Source: PWXP01 sp034005525
GTDB taxonomy: Bacteria > Planctomycetota > Planctomycetia > Pirellulales > Thermoguttaceae
DNA length: 64,000 bases
Direction of reading: 5' to 3'
Assembly (NCBI GenBank): GCA_034005525.1
Contig: JAVEUP010000001.1
Coordinates: 62,001-126,000, forward strand
The translations under genes were made by a program, and so were the position numbers. Under the pieces are notes generated by a model that was not told the origin of the DNA, did no database searches, and saw only the letters and a program-made list of their open reading frames with translations. Of this stretch, positions 1-6,466 are shown in pieces (the first letter of the stretch is position 1; the number at the start of each line of letters is the position of its first letter).

Positions 1-504
1 TGGGGCGCGCAATCGGACGATTTGGTTCGCACCGGGCAAGTGGGGAAGATCGCCAGGGCGGTCGAAATTGCCAAACGCTACGGCGTGCCGGTGGGCGTGG
101 GCGGGCATTCGCTGCAAGTGCCCGTCCAGTGCGAGAGGGAGAAGGTCCCTTGCGACTTCTACGTAAAGACGCTGCACACCGACAACTACCCCTCGGCCAC
201 CCCGAAGGAGCTGCGCAAAGACTTCATGTGGAGCACGGGCGGCGAAGGGTTCTACGACAATATGTGGTGCATCGACTGCGAGGAAACGGTGGAGTTCTTC
301 AAGGCGGTCGAGAAGCCCTGGGTCGCGTTCAAAGTATTGGCCGCTGGCGCGCTGAGGCCGCGGCAGGCGTTCGCCCACGCCTTCAGCAACGGCGCCGATT
401 TCATCGCCGTCGGCATGTTCGACTTCCAGGTGAAGCAGAACTGCGACATGATCAAACGCGTCGTCGCGCGCGAACAGAACCGGCAGCGGCCCTGGCGCGC
501 GTAA
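1..504 (+). CDS. TIM-barrel-like protein, C-terminal part (5' end outside window)
   Basis: The frame is open from the first base, so the start lies upstream of the window; about 167 residues are visible. Alternating strand/helix stretches (for example VGVGGHS, VAFKVLAAGA, ADFIAVGMFDF) look like the last beta-alpha units of a (beta/alpha)8 barrel. Several Cys residues are present (two in a DCEE/MWCID region). I do not recognise a precise family; similar planctomycete proteins are usually annotated as hypothetical proteins. The C-terminus is basic and short. Nothing is seen that names a substrate. The end is a TAA at 502-504, followed by a long imperfect hairpin. Confidence 0.6.
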   Translation, partial: WGAQSDDLVRTGQVGKIARAVEIAKRYGVPVGVGGHSLQVPVQCEREKVPCDFYVKTLHTDNYPSATPKELRKDFMWSTGGEGFYDNMWCIDCEETVEFFKAVEKPWVAFKVLAAGALRPRQAFAHAFSNGADFIAVGMFDFQVKQNCDMIKRVVAREQNRQRPWRA

Positions 505-507
505 GGG

Positions 508-656
508 CTCGCGAAGGAATAAATGGCCGATCTTGGCGCGGCGAGGACAAGGCTGCGAAGGAAGGCGAAGCAGACATATTGCTTATACGTCGATGCAGCC
601 TGACGCCTGCAGCCGTCGCCGCAGCCCGTTCAAAATCGGCCAGTTATTTATTCGCG
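508..656. repeat. long imperfect inverted repeat (MITE/REP-like)
   Basis: The outer arms 508-536 and 631-656 pair imperfectly (AATAAATGGCCGATCTTG against CAAAATCGGCCAGTTATTT). The inner parts also pair loosely (GCGGCGA...GGCTGC against GCAGCCGTCGCCGC). The whole 150-bp block would fold into one long hairpin directly after the first gene's stop. It encodes no obvious protein. It may be a non-autonomous mobile repeat or a transcription-end structure. Confidence 0.45.
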
Positions 657-1083
657 GGCCCTAAAGCGGGGTGAAACAACAGACTACCGGACGTGTCAAA
701 CGGCGGTCAGTATCTTGGTCCGGTTGCCCCGGACGGGCAGCGTGAGACATCTGCACGGCGGCCGCCCCAGCGACGTGCCGATTCCGTCTACAAGGCGCCC
801 ATGAGGCGCATTGTCCGGAGGACTGAAGGTCCGCCGGCCTCGTGTACACGCAGTTTTCCCGGCCAAAGGCGGGAATCATCGGCTGCTTGCTCTGCAAACA
901 GGGCCAACGGCACGAAACGTGCTCAGGCAGACAGCGGGTCAGGCCGCTCGGCGAGGTAAAGGGCTATTCGCTCGGGCAGGCGATGGGCGGCGATTCCGGG
1001 CAGGGGCATTGGACTTCGAAGACGCTCTACCCCCGCGACTGAATCGCGGCCTTAGCGCCACCACGATTCTACCACTTTGTTCC
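657..1083. other. intergenic stretch without recognisable gene
   Basis: About 430 bases. The short open frames here have no start signal or protein-like composition. A small hairpin (CCGCGA/TCGCGG, about 1034-1050) lies before the next gene. I see no RNA gene. Confidence 0.4.
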
Positions 1084-1090
1084 AGGAGGT
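1084..1090 (+). promoter_or_regulatory. ribosome binding site of the small secreted protein
   Basis: AGGAGGT lies 5 bases before ATG 1096. It is a near-perfect Shine-Dalgarno that selects this start over the longer open frame beginning at 811. Confidence 0.7.
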
Positions 1091-1095
1091 GTTGT

Positions 1096-1365
1096 ATGAC
1101 ACGAGTGCTTGCTATGCTGGTTGTTGCCGTCGCGGTGCTGGTGCTGGTTGCCGGCGATGCGATGGCTGGAAAAGGCCCACTCGACGGTTGCGGAACGTAC
1201 GAGCAACTCCGCCAGAGGCTCCAGGAGCCGGCTGACGACCAGGGCCAGACCTGCGACGGCGTCCAAATTCAGCAGCGCGACCGCGACTGCTGGATCGACG
1301 ACGAACCACCCGTTCCAGACGATTGCGACGGCTTGTTCTGGCGTTGGCTTTGGGGGATGGATTAG
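1096..1365 (+). CDS. small secreted Cys-containing protein
   Basis: An 89-residue protein. Residues 1-24 form a clear Sec signal peptide (MTR, then a Val/Leu/Ala core ending GDAMA before GKG). The mature part of about 65 residues is acidic and polar, with four Cys (GCG, TCD, DCW, DCD) that could form two disulfides, and it ends in an aromatic tail (FWRWLWGMD). No family is recognised. A strong ribosome site supports it as a real gene. A perfect 10-bp hairpin at 1406-1432 follows the stop. The role is unknown: a cell-envelope or extracellular small protein is all the sequence supports. Confidence 0.65.
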   Translation: MTRVLAMLVVAVAVLVLVAGDAMAGKGPLDGCGTYEQLRQRLQEPADDQGQTCDGVQIQQRDRDCWIDDEPPVPDDCDGLFWRWLWGMD

Positions 1366-1405
1366 CTAGCCCCGGGCGACGTCTCTTCAGCGGCCAATCG
1401 GCGAG

Positions 1406-1432
1406 CAAGGGCTGCCGTGCAAGCAGCCCTTG
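1406..1432. terminator. hairpin, possible terminator
   Basis: A perfect 10-bp stem (CAAGGGCTGC / GCAGCCCTTG) with a 7-base loop lies 40 bases after the stop of the small secreted protein. No clear T-tract follows, so the termination role is inferred. Confidence 0.4.
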
Positions 1433-1470
1433 CGGCAATGACGACCGCGAGAGCGGATCAACAGCAAGAA

Positions 1471-1561
1471 GGGTCAGGACTGTTATCGGCGTGCCCCAGC
1501 GGGTCCCTTGGCAGATGGGACGCGCCCCAACCGCGCCACTCGGGCAAAACAGTTCTGACCC
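1471..1561. repeat. REP-like element with GGGTCAGGACTGTT ends
   Basis: Inverted ends at 1471-1484 (GGGTCAGGACTGTT) and 1548-1561 (AACAGTTCTGACCC) match except for one base and enclose about 63 bases. This resembles the palindromic intergenic repeats common in planctomycete genomes. Confidence 0.45.
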
Positions 1562-1567
1562 CCATTT

Positions 1568-2512
1568 CTATTTGGAGGTGACTTCATCGGCGCCGCCGCG
1601 GGCTTCTTCGCCGTCGATCCATACCTCGCCGCCGCGGTCGACCCAGGCGGGGGCGGTGTCGCCCAGCAGGTTGCTGTTGTGGATGCGAGTGAGCGAATAG
1701 GGCAGCGTGAGCACCTGCGCCTCGCCGTTGGTGCCTACGAGGCAGGCATCGACGTCCACCGACGAGGCGCCGCCGACGGAAATGCCCGCCCGCGCGTTGC
1801 CCCGGCAAGTAAGCCCGGCAAGATAGACGTCGCGAGCGCTGTTGTGGGCGCTGATGCCGTCAAGCTGGAAGCCCTGGACGGTCAGATCGAGGATGGCCAC
1901 GCGCTCGACGTGGTAGAGCGTTATGCCCACCGGCAGGTCGGCGTAGGTGAGGGCGTAATCGTCGGGCAGTCTGGTCTTCTCGACACAGAAGTAAATGTAC
2001 CCGTCGAGGAAACACCACTGGGCCGGTTCGAGTGCCGGCGGCGCGTCGGCATGGAGGTCGGGAATCACGCGTGCCGCTGGGCGCCCGTCGAGGAACAGTT
2101 GCGCCCGCTCCTTGCGCGGCGGCAGGAAGCGGAACACGGCGCCGCGATAGTGCTCCCATGCCTCCGGCGGCACCGGCAGCGACCCGTCGAGCGTGGCGCC
2201 GTTGCCCAGAATGGTGAAAGGCTGGTCGGGGTATCCGCTGTGCCGGCTGCCCACCAGGCTGATGCTCTCTCGATACGGCGTTTCCGTCTTTTCGAGCACA
2301 ATCCGATCGCCGGCCCTGGCCAGAGCCAGGGCGCGGCCGATGGTGCGCACCGGTCCGCTTCCGTCGGGTGTACTCTGAAGCGACAGGCCGTTGAAGCGGT
2401 TATCGCCCGAGGCATTGCTCACGAACAGGTCGCGGGCGGCGACAGGCGCCGTCGCGGGCGAGGCCACGAGGCAGATGACCGATAGGCAGAAGAAGATTGC
2501 TTTGTGTAACAT
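1568..2512 (-). CDS. secreted right-handed beta-helix protein
   Basis: A 314-residue protein. The start ATG is 2 bases after the alkaline phosphatase stop, giving an N-terminal signal peptide (MLHKAIFFCLSV... ending PVAARD). The mature start has the layout of polysaccharide-lyase-like beta-helix proteins: repeated-calendar style segment GPVRTIGRALALARAGDRI, then ILGNGATLDGS. The middle and C-terminal part is built from short strand-turn repeats (VAILDLTVQGF, GISAHNSARDV, AGISVGGASSV). It is probably a pectate-lyase-fold protein acting outside the cytoplasm; the substrate is unknown and no catalytic residues can be assigned. It is translationally linked to the upstream phosphatase. Confidence 0.65.
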   Translation of the reverse strand: MLHKAIFFCLSVICLVASPATAPVAARDLFVSNASGDNRFNGLSLQSTPDGSGPVRTIGRALALARAGDRIVLEKTETPYRESISLVGSRHSGYPDQPFTILGNGATLDGSLPVPPEAWEHYRGAVFRFLPPRKERAQLFLDGRPAARVIPDLHADAPPALEPAQWCFLDGYIYFCVEKTRLPDDYALTYADLPVGITLYHVERVAILDLTVQGFQLDGISAHNSARDVYLAGLTCRGNARAGISVGGASSVDVDACLVGTNGEAQVLTLPYSLTRIHNSNLLGDTAPAWVDRGGEVWIDGEEARGGADEVTSK

Positions 2513-2514
2513 GG

Positions 2515-4077
2515 CTAGGGTGCCGTTGCGGGTTGTGCGGAAGGTTCCATTGCCGGACGTGCCGCCGAAGGCATGATGACCGGCGCGACGGCAGCACGCA
2601 TGACGGTGAACACGTCGGTATTGTCGACATAGCGGCCGTCGAAGCCCCACAGTTCGCCTGCCTTGGCATCGACGCCGTCAGCCAGTTGCTCAAACAAGGC
2701 CGCGCCCCGCCCGTGAGCCCACAGCGGCACGAGCACGTTGGAGTGATTCCGGGAGGCATACTGAACGCCGGGCAGTTGGCCCCGGCCCCGGTTCTCGACC
2801 GGCTTCCAACCGAGGAACTTGTCCGTTTCGGGATCGAATCGGCCGTTGCCGTCGACGTCGGTATACGTGCCGGGGCCCCACAGCATGCCGCATTCGTGGT
2901 CGGAGGTGACAATCAGAAGCGTCTCCTCCCATCCACCGTTGGCCTCGATCCACTGGACGACGGCGCCGACGGCACGGTTGAAATCGACCTGCTCGTCGAG
3001 CATGCGCATGAGGTTGTTGCCGTGATTGGCCCAATCGACGGCGCCGCCCTCGATCATCAGTACGAAACCCTCCGGGTTCCGACTGAGCACGTTCAACGCA
3101 GCCAGCGCCATGGTGGGCAGCGAAGGCACATTGTCGTTCAGCGGGTCCTCGGCCTGCCAGGCCGACCCGGGCCGATTGTACTGCAACGTGGTGTGCGCCT
3201 GGGCGATGCCGACCACGCCGCCGGGCAATTCGCCTTCGCCGCGGGCCAGGCGTTCGAAGTCGGCTCGCGACTCGATGAACCTCAAGTTGCGCGGCGCCTT
3301 GCCGGCGACCATTGCATTCCAGGTATCCCATCCGCCTACGTAGTCGGCTCCGTCCTTCTGCGGTTTCGGTTTGCCGTCGTCGTCGTGTTGAAGCTGCCCG
3401 TCGTCGCCGTGCCACGGGTGGCCGGCGCCCATGATGACGTCCAGCCCGCTGTTGAAGAGCATCTTGTTGAAGATGGCCGGGTAGTTGCGGCGCGACGGTT
3501 CGTGCGACCACATGGCCGCCGGCGTGGCGTGCGACGCTTGCACCGAGGTTACCACTCCGGTGGCTTTGCCCAGGGCATGGCCGACCTCGGCGATGCTCGT
3601 CAACTCGCGCGTGGCGGACCAGTCGAGGCCAAGCCGTCCGTCGGTCGTCTTCCGGCCGGTATATAAGACCGTAGCGGCGGCGGCCGAATCGGTAAATGCC
3701 AGGTAAGGCGTTTCGCCCATGGCATACGTGAAGTCGCTCCACATCGCGTGCGGGTCGTAGAACTGCGGCCTGGGACCGACGGCTCCCTCGGGTACGGAGC
3801 CGTCGCGCGTGGCGGGCAGGAGCCGGCCCTCGGCGTCGACGAAATTGAGCATGTAGGTCGTGCAGGCCAGATGCACCGGGAACCGGTCGTAGGGCTGCTC
3901 GCCCAGCTTCCCGTGCTCGAAATAGCTGGCCGCGTGGAATGCGTTGAACCCCGCGCCGTCGCTGATCATCAGAATCACATTCTTCGCTCGCTCAGCGGAA
4001 TGGCACGGAACTACCGCAATCAGCCAAGCCAACAACCACAAAGACCATCGGCGCGGGAGGGGGGAAGTGCGGGACAC
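2515..4077 (-). CDS. exported alkaline phosphatase (PhoA superfamily)
   Basis: A 520-residue protein hydrolysing phosphomonoesters outside the cytoplasm. Metal-binding and catalytic motifs are readable: LMISDGAGFN near residue 40, the nucleophile segment FTDSAAAAT with Ser near 131, EGGAVDWANHGNN, and TSDHECG, the order expected for metal-dependent alkaline phosphatases. The N-terminus after the proposed GTG start is a good signal peptide (RRWSLWLLAWLIAVVPCHSA). GTG 4077 is preferred because GAGGAG lies 8 bases upstream; an in-frame ATG at 4116 has no ribosome site and would add 13 residues ahead of the signal peptide. The C-terminal tail is Ala/Pro rich. It is co-transcribed with the beta-helix protein and divergent from the macro-domain gene. 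Confidence 0.85.
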   Translation of the reverse strand: MSRTSPLPRRWSLWLLAWLIAVVPCHSAERAKNVILMISDGAGFNAFHAASYFEHGKLGEQPYDRFPVHLACTTYMLNFVDAEGRLLPATRDGSVPEGAVGPRPQFYDPHAMWSDFTYAMGETPYLAFTDSAAAATVLYTGRKTTDGRLGLDWSATRELTSIAEVGHALGKATGVVTSVQASHATPAAMWSHEPSRRNYPAIFNKMLFNSGLDVIMGAGHPWHGDDGQLQHDDDGKPKPQKDGADYVGGWDTWNAMVAGKAPRNLRFIESRADFERLARGEGELPGGVVGIAQAHTTLQYNRPGSAWQAEDPLNDNVPSLPTMALAALNVLSRNPEGFVLMIEGGAVDWANHGNNLMRMLDEQVDFNRAVGAVVQWIEANGGWEETLLIVTSDHECGMLWGPGTYTDVDGNGRFDPETDKFLGWKPVENRGRGQLPGVQYASRNHSNVLVPLWAHGRGAALFEQLADGVDAKAGELWGFDGRYVDNTDVFTVMRAAVAPVIMPSAARPAMEPSAQPATAP

Positions 4078-4085
4078 GGAAGTCG

Positions 4086-4091
4086 CTCCTC
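4086..4091 (-). promoter_or_regulatory. ribosome binding site favouring a GTG start
   Basis: On the minus strand GAGGAG is spaced 8 bases from GTG 4077. The alternative ATG at 4116 lacks any purine-rich site, so this motif decides the start of the alkaline phosphatase. Confidence 0.55.
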
Positions 4092-4185
4092 GGGGGAAAA
4101 ACAGTAGTATATTCATTATTGCTTGCCAGGGCTTCGCAAACCAGCCATTATTTGATAGTATACATTGGTAGCAAAGGAGGGGACC

Positions 4186-4722
4186 ATGCGAGCAAAGATA
4201 GGTAGAACCGTCCTCGAATTGCACCAGGGCGATATTACCGACGAAACGACCGACGCCATCGTCAATGCGGCGAACAGCCAGTTGGCCGGGGGCGGGGGGG
4301 TCGATGGTGCCATCCATCGCCGGGGAGGACATGCCATTATGGCAGAAACCGACGCCCGGTACCCCGAAGGATGCTTAACCGGCTCCGCGGTGGTCACCGG
4401 CGCCGGCGACCTGAAGGCGCGGTATGTCATTCACGCCGTCGGACCGGTCTGGAGCGGCGGCCATCGCGGCGAGGCCGAGTTGCTGGCCGCCGCCTATCGC
4501 CGCTGCCTCGAGCTGGCCGTCGACCACGACTGCCAGGGGATATCGTTTCCCTCGCTCTCGACCGGCGCCTACCGGTACCCGCTCGATCAAGCGGCCCGGA
4601 TTGCGTTGGGGACCGTCATCGACTTCCTTAAGGAAGTGGGCGAGCCGCTGTTGGTCCGTTTCGTACTGTTCGACCAGGGCGCCTATGGCGCGTACGCCGC
4701 GGCTCTGGAAGAGATGACCTGA
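4186..4722 (+). CDS. macro domain protein (ADP-ribose binding / O-acetyl-ADP-ribose deacetylase type)
   Basis: A 178-residue single macro domain. Family motifs are intact: QGDITDETTDAIVNAANSQL, the GGGGVDGAIHRRGG loop, GSAVVTGAGDLKARYVIHAVGP, and SFPSLSTGAYRYP. These match the YmdB/MacroD-type group that binds ADP-ribose and removes acyl or ADP-ribosyl groups. ATG 4186 has AAGGAGGG at 4174-4181; a TTG further upstream is also in frame but unnecessary. It is transcribed away from the phosphatase gene, with a short AT-rich shared promoter region (TTGATAGTATACATTG, 4152-4167). The cytoplasmic role is likely in NAD/ADP-ribose metabolism; the physiological substrate is not shown by the sequence. 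Confidence 0.9.
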   Translation: MRAKIGRTVLELHQGDITDETTDAIVNAANSQLAGGGGVDGAIHRRGGHAIMAETDARYPEGCLTGSAVVTGAGDLKARYVIHAVGPVWSGGHRGEAELLAAAYRRCLELAVDHDCQGISFPSLSTGAYRYPLDQAARIALGTVIDFLKEVGEPLLVRFVLFDQGAYGAYAAALEEMT

Positions 4723-4867
4723 CGTAGCGCGATCCACCCGTCTGCGTGCCTGCCGAGTCCTGGCCTTGACAGGGGTAGCCTCTTGTGCCAAGCTGGGGGA
4801 ATACGGTGGCCCGAAGAGTAAGAGCCTTCGGATGATGCCCCCGTCTTCTTTGCCGGGAGGGCCGGTT

Positions 4868-5374
4868 ATGAGCGATTCGCATCGCGTTTCCGGGCCGCAG
4901 TTCCGTGCCGATCGGGCAGAGGAACAGGAAGCGGTCCGCATGACGATTGTCGGAGGCCGGCCGCCGGGCAGCGGGCAGCCCGTTGGGCCGGTTCCACGAG
5001 GTGCCGAGATACTGATCAAGAAGGCCGCCGTCGATCCCGAGTTCCGCACGCTGCTGGTAGAGCGCCGGGCCGCTGCGGCCGATGAGATCGGCCTGCAACT
5101 CGATCCGGCCGAAGCGATGATGCTTGCCGCTGCCCCGGCCGCGCAACTCGAAGCCATTATCGAACGAACTACCGTGCCGCAGGAGCACCGCCGTGCGTTC
5201 CTGGGAAAGGCCGCTGCGGCCATGCTGGCAGCCGTGGGCATCTCGACCGCAGGGTGTCCCCCGGCGACATTGGGTGTGCGCCCCGACAGGCCGCAGCCTG
5301 CGCCGGCGGGTATTCCCCCCGATATGCCGCCGGATCCCGCTGATGAAACACCGTCTACCCCGAGGTCGCCATGA
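4868..5374 (+). CDS. RiPP-precursor-like protein A with internal Tat-like motif and lipobox-like Cys
   Basis: A 168-residue protein. Residues 48-103 are a helical segment (ILIKKAAVDPEFRTLLVERR, then GLQLDPAEA) resembling leader regions of nif11/NHLP-type peptide precursors (pattern DPxFRxxLL...GLxLxxxE). Residues 107-129 read HRRAFLGK plus an Ala-rich hydrophobic run ending STAGC (Cys130): a twin-arginine and lipobox-like pattern, but about 105 residues from the N-terminus. The tail is Pro-rich with two related motifs, LGVRPDRPQ and AGIPPDMPP. ATG 4868 follows GGGAGG. It overlaps the next gene by 4 bases (ATGA). Proposed role: substrate of the downstream radical SAM enzyme. That is inference; the family name is not certain to me. 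Confidence 0.6.
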   Translation: MSDSHRVSGPQFRADRAEEQEAVRMTIVGGRPPGSGQPVGPVPRGAEILIKKAAVDPEFRTLLVERRAAAADEIGLQLDPAEAMMLAAAPAAQLEAIIERTTVPQEHRRAFLGKAAAAMLAAVGISTAGCPPATLGVRPDRPQPAPAGIPPDMPPDPADETPSTPRSP

Positions 5375-6360
5375 GCTGGCATATTCCGCTTGGCGTTGAT
5401 GTGCTCATCAAGAAGGCAGCCGTCGATCCCGAGTTCCGCACGCTGCTGGTAGAGCGCCGGGCCGAGGCCGCCTCGCAGCTCCAGTTGGAACTGGAACCGG
5501 CCGAGGCTGCGATCCTGGCCGCCGTGCCGCAGGTCCAACTCGAAGCGGTCATCGACCGGACCACCGTGCCGCAAGAGCATCGCCGCGCATTTCTGGGCAA
5601 GACCGCCGCGGCCATGCTGGCGGCCATGGGCGCCATGACGTCCGGCGCCGCCTCCGCGGGGTTGGGTTTCGGCGCCGCCGGCGGCGTCCGGGCCGACGTT
5701 GTTCCCGAGCGTGCAGCCGATGCCGCGCCTGCGGACCAAACCGCGGCGCAGGTCCGTGATATCCTAGTCGAGGTGCTCAAACGCGACCCGGCAGATATCC
5801 GCCCCGAAACGAAGCTGAAGGCCGACCTGGAGATGACGGACGAGCAACTCGGAGCGCTTTGCAGCGAGTTGGAAACCCGGCTCGCCCTCCCCTTTTCGCG
5901 CAACACGCTCGGGCAATTGGAGACCGTGGGCGACGTGATCGACGACGTCGAGGAAACACGCCAGGTCAAGCAAGCCGTGACCGACGCGCTGGCCAGGCGG
6001 CTGGGGTTGCCCGCCGAAGCCATTACCGCAGGAGGTTCCCTGGCGGGCGACCTGAAAGTGACCGTCGCCCAGCTTGCCGCTCTGCGGCAGGATCTTGCGC
6101 GACAGTTGCGGGTGCATCTGTCCTGGGATGCGTTCCGGCGGCAGAAGACCGTGGGTGATCTCGTCAGGCTGCTGGCAGACGCAGTGCGCCGTCGGCGGCA
6201 GAACGCGGCCAAGCCGGAGCCGCCGCCCACGCGCGGCATTCAGCCCGACCTGCCGATGAGCTTCGGCATCCAGCCTGGCCTGCCGCCGCAACGCTTGCCG
6301 AGTCAAGACGTGCGGCCCAAGAAGCAGTCGCCCGGCCCGTCGGCCGGAAGCCGTCCTTAG
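5371..6360 (+). CDS. leader-like domain fused to two serine-less acyl-carrier-like modules (protein B)
   Basis: A 329-residue protein. Residues 8-67 repeat the leader-like segment of the preceding protein almost exactly, followed by HRRAFLGKTAAAMLAAMG (70-87). Residues ~125-195 and ~198-274 each align with the acyl carrier protein pattern (helix, then DL-xxx-L, a second helix, ...TVGDVI / TVGDLV). The serine that carries phosphopantetheine in DLGADSL is absent: DLEMTDEQL in the first module and DLKVTVAQL in the second. The tail (285-329) is Pro-rich with RGIQPDLPM and FGIQPGLPP, matching the tail motif of protein A. It overlaps protein A (ATGA). The modules may act as protein-docking or scaffold domains; this is unproven. 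Confidence 0.6.
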   Translation: MSWHIPLGVDVLIKKAAVDPEFRTLLVERRAEAASQLQLELEPAEAAILAAVPQVQLEAVIDRTTVPQEHRRAFLGKTAAAMLAAMGAMTSGAASAGLGFGAAGGVRADVVPERAADAAPADQTAAQVRDILVEVLKRDPADIRPETKLKADLEMTDEQLGALCSELETRLALPFSRNTLGQLETVGDVIDDVEETRQVKQAVTDALARRLGLPAEAITAGGSLAGDLKVTVAQLAALRQDLARQLRVHLSWDAFRRQKTVGDLVRLLADAVRRRRQNAAKPEPPPTRGIQPDLPMSFGIQPGLPPQRLPSQDVRPKKQSPGPSAGSRP

Positions 6361-6393
6361 ACGCGCTGAGGAATTCGTTGGTTGACTGCAATG

Positions 6394-6450
6394 TAGCAGG
6401 CACACGCCGTGTGCCGACATTCGCGAACGGCACACGGCGTGTGCCTACTA
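6394..6450. repeat. perfect-type palindrome GGCACACGCCGTGTGCC before the radical SAM gene
   Basis: Arms 6394-6416 and 6428-6450 are 23 bases with one mismatch around an 11-base loop. It sits 34 bases after protein B and 16 bases before the radical SAM start. It could be a dispersed intergenic palindrome or a transcription attenuator between precursor-like and enzyme genes. Confidence 0.7.
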
Positions 6451-6466
6451 CAATCGGAAAACACCC

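Noticed and set aside
2497..3666. 389-codon plus-strand open frame
   Set aside because: Antisense to the alkaline phosphatase, whose catalytic motifs are intact on the minus strand.
4375..5739. 454-codon minus-strand open frame across the macro and leader-like genes
   Set aside because: It crosses two well-supported plus-strand genes and its repeats merely mirror the duplicated leader DNA.
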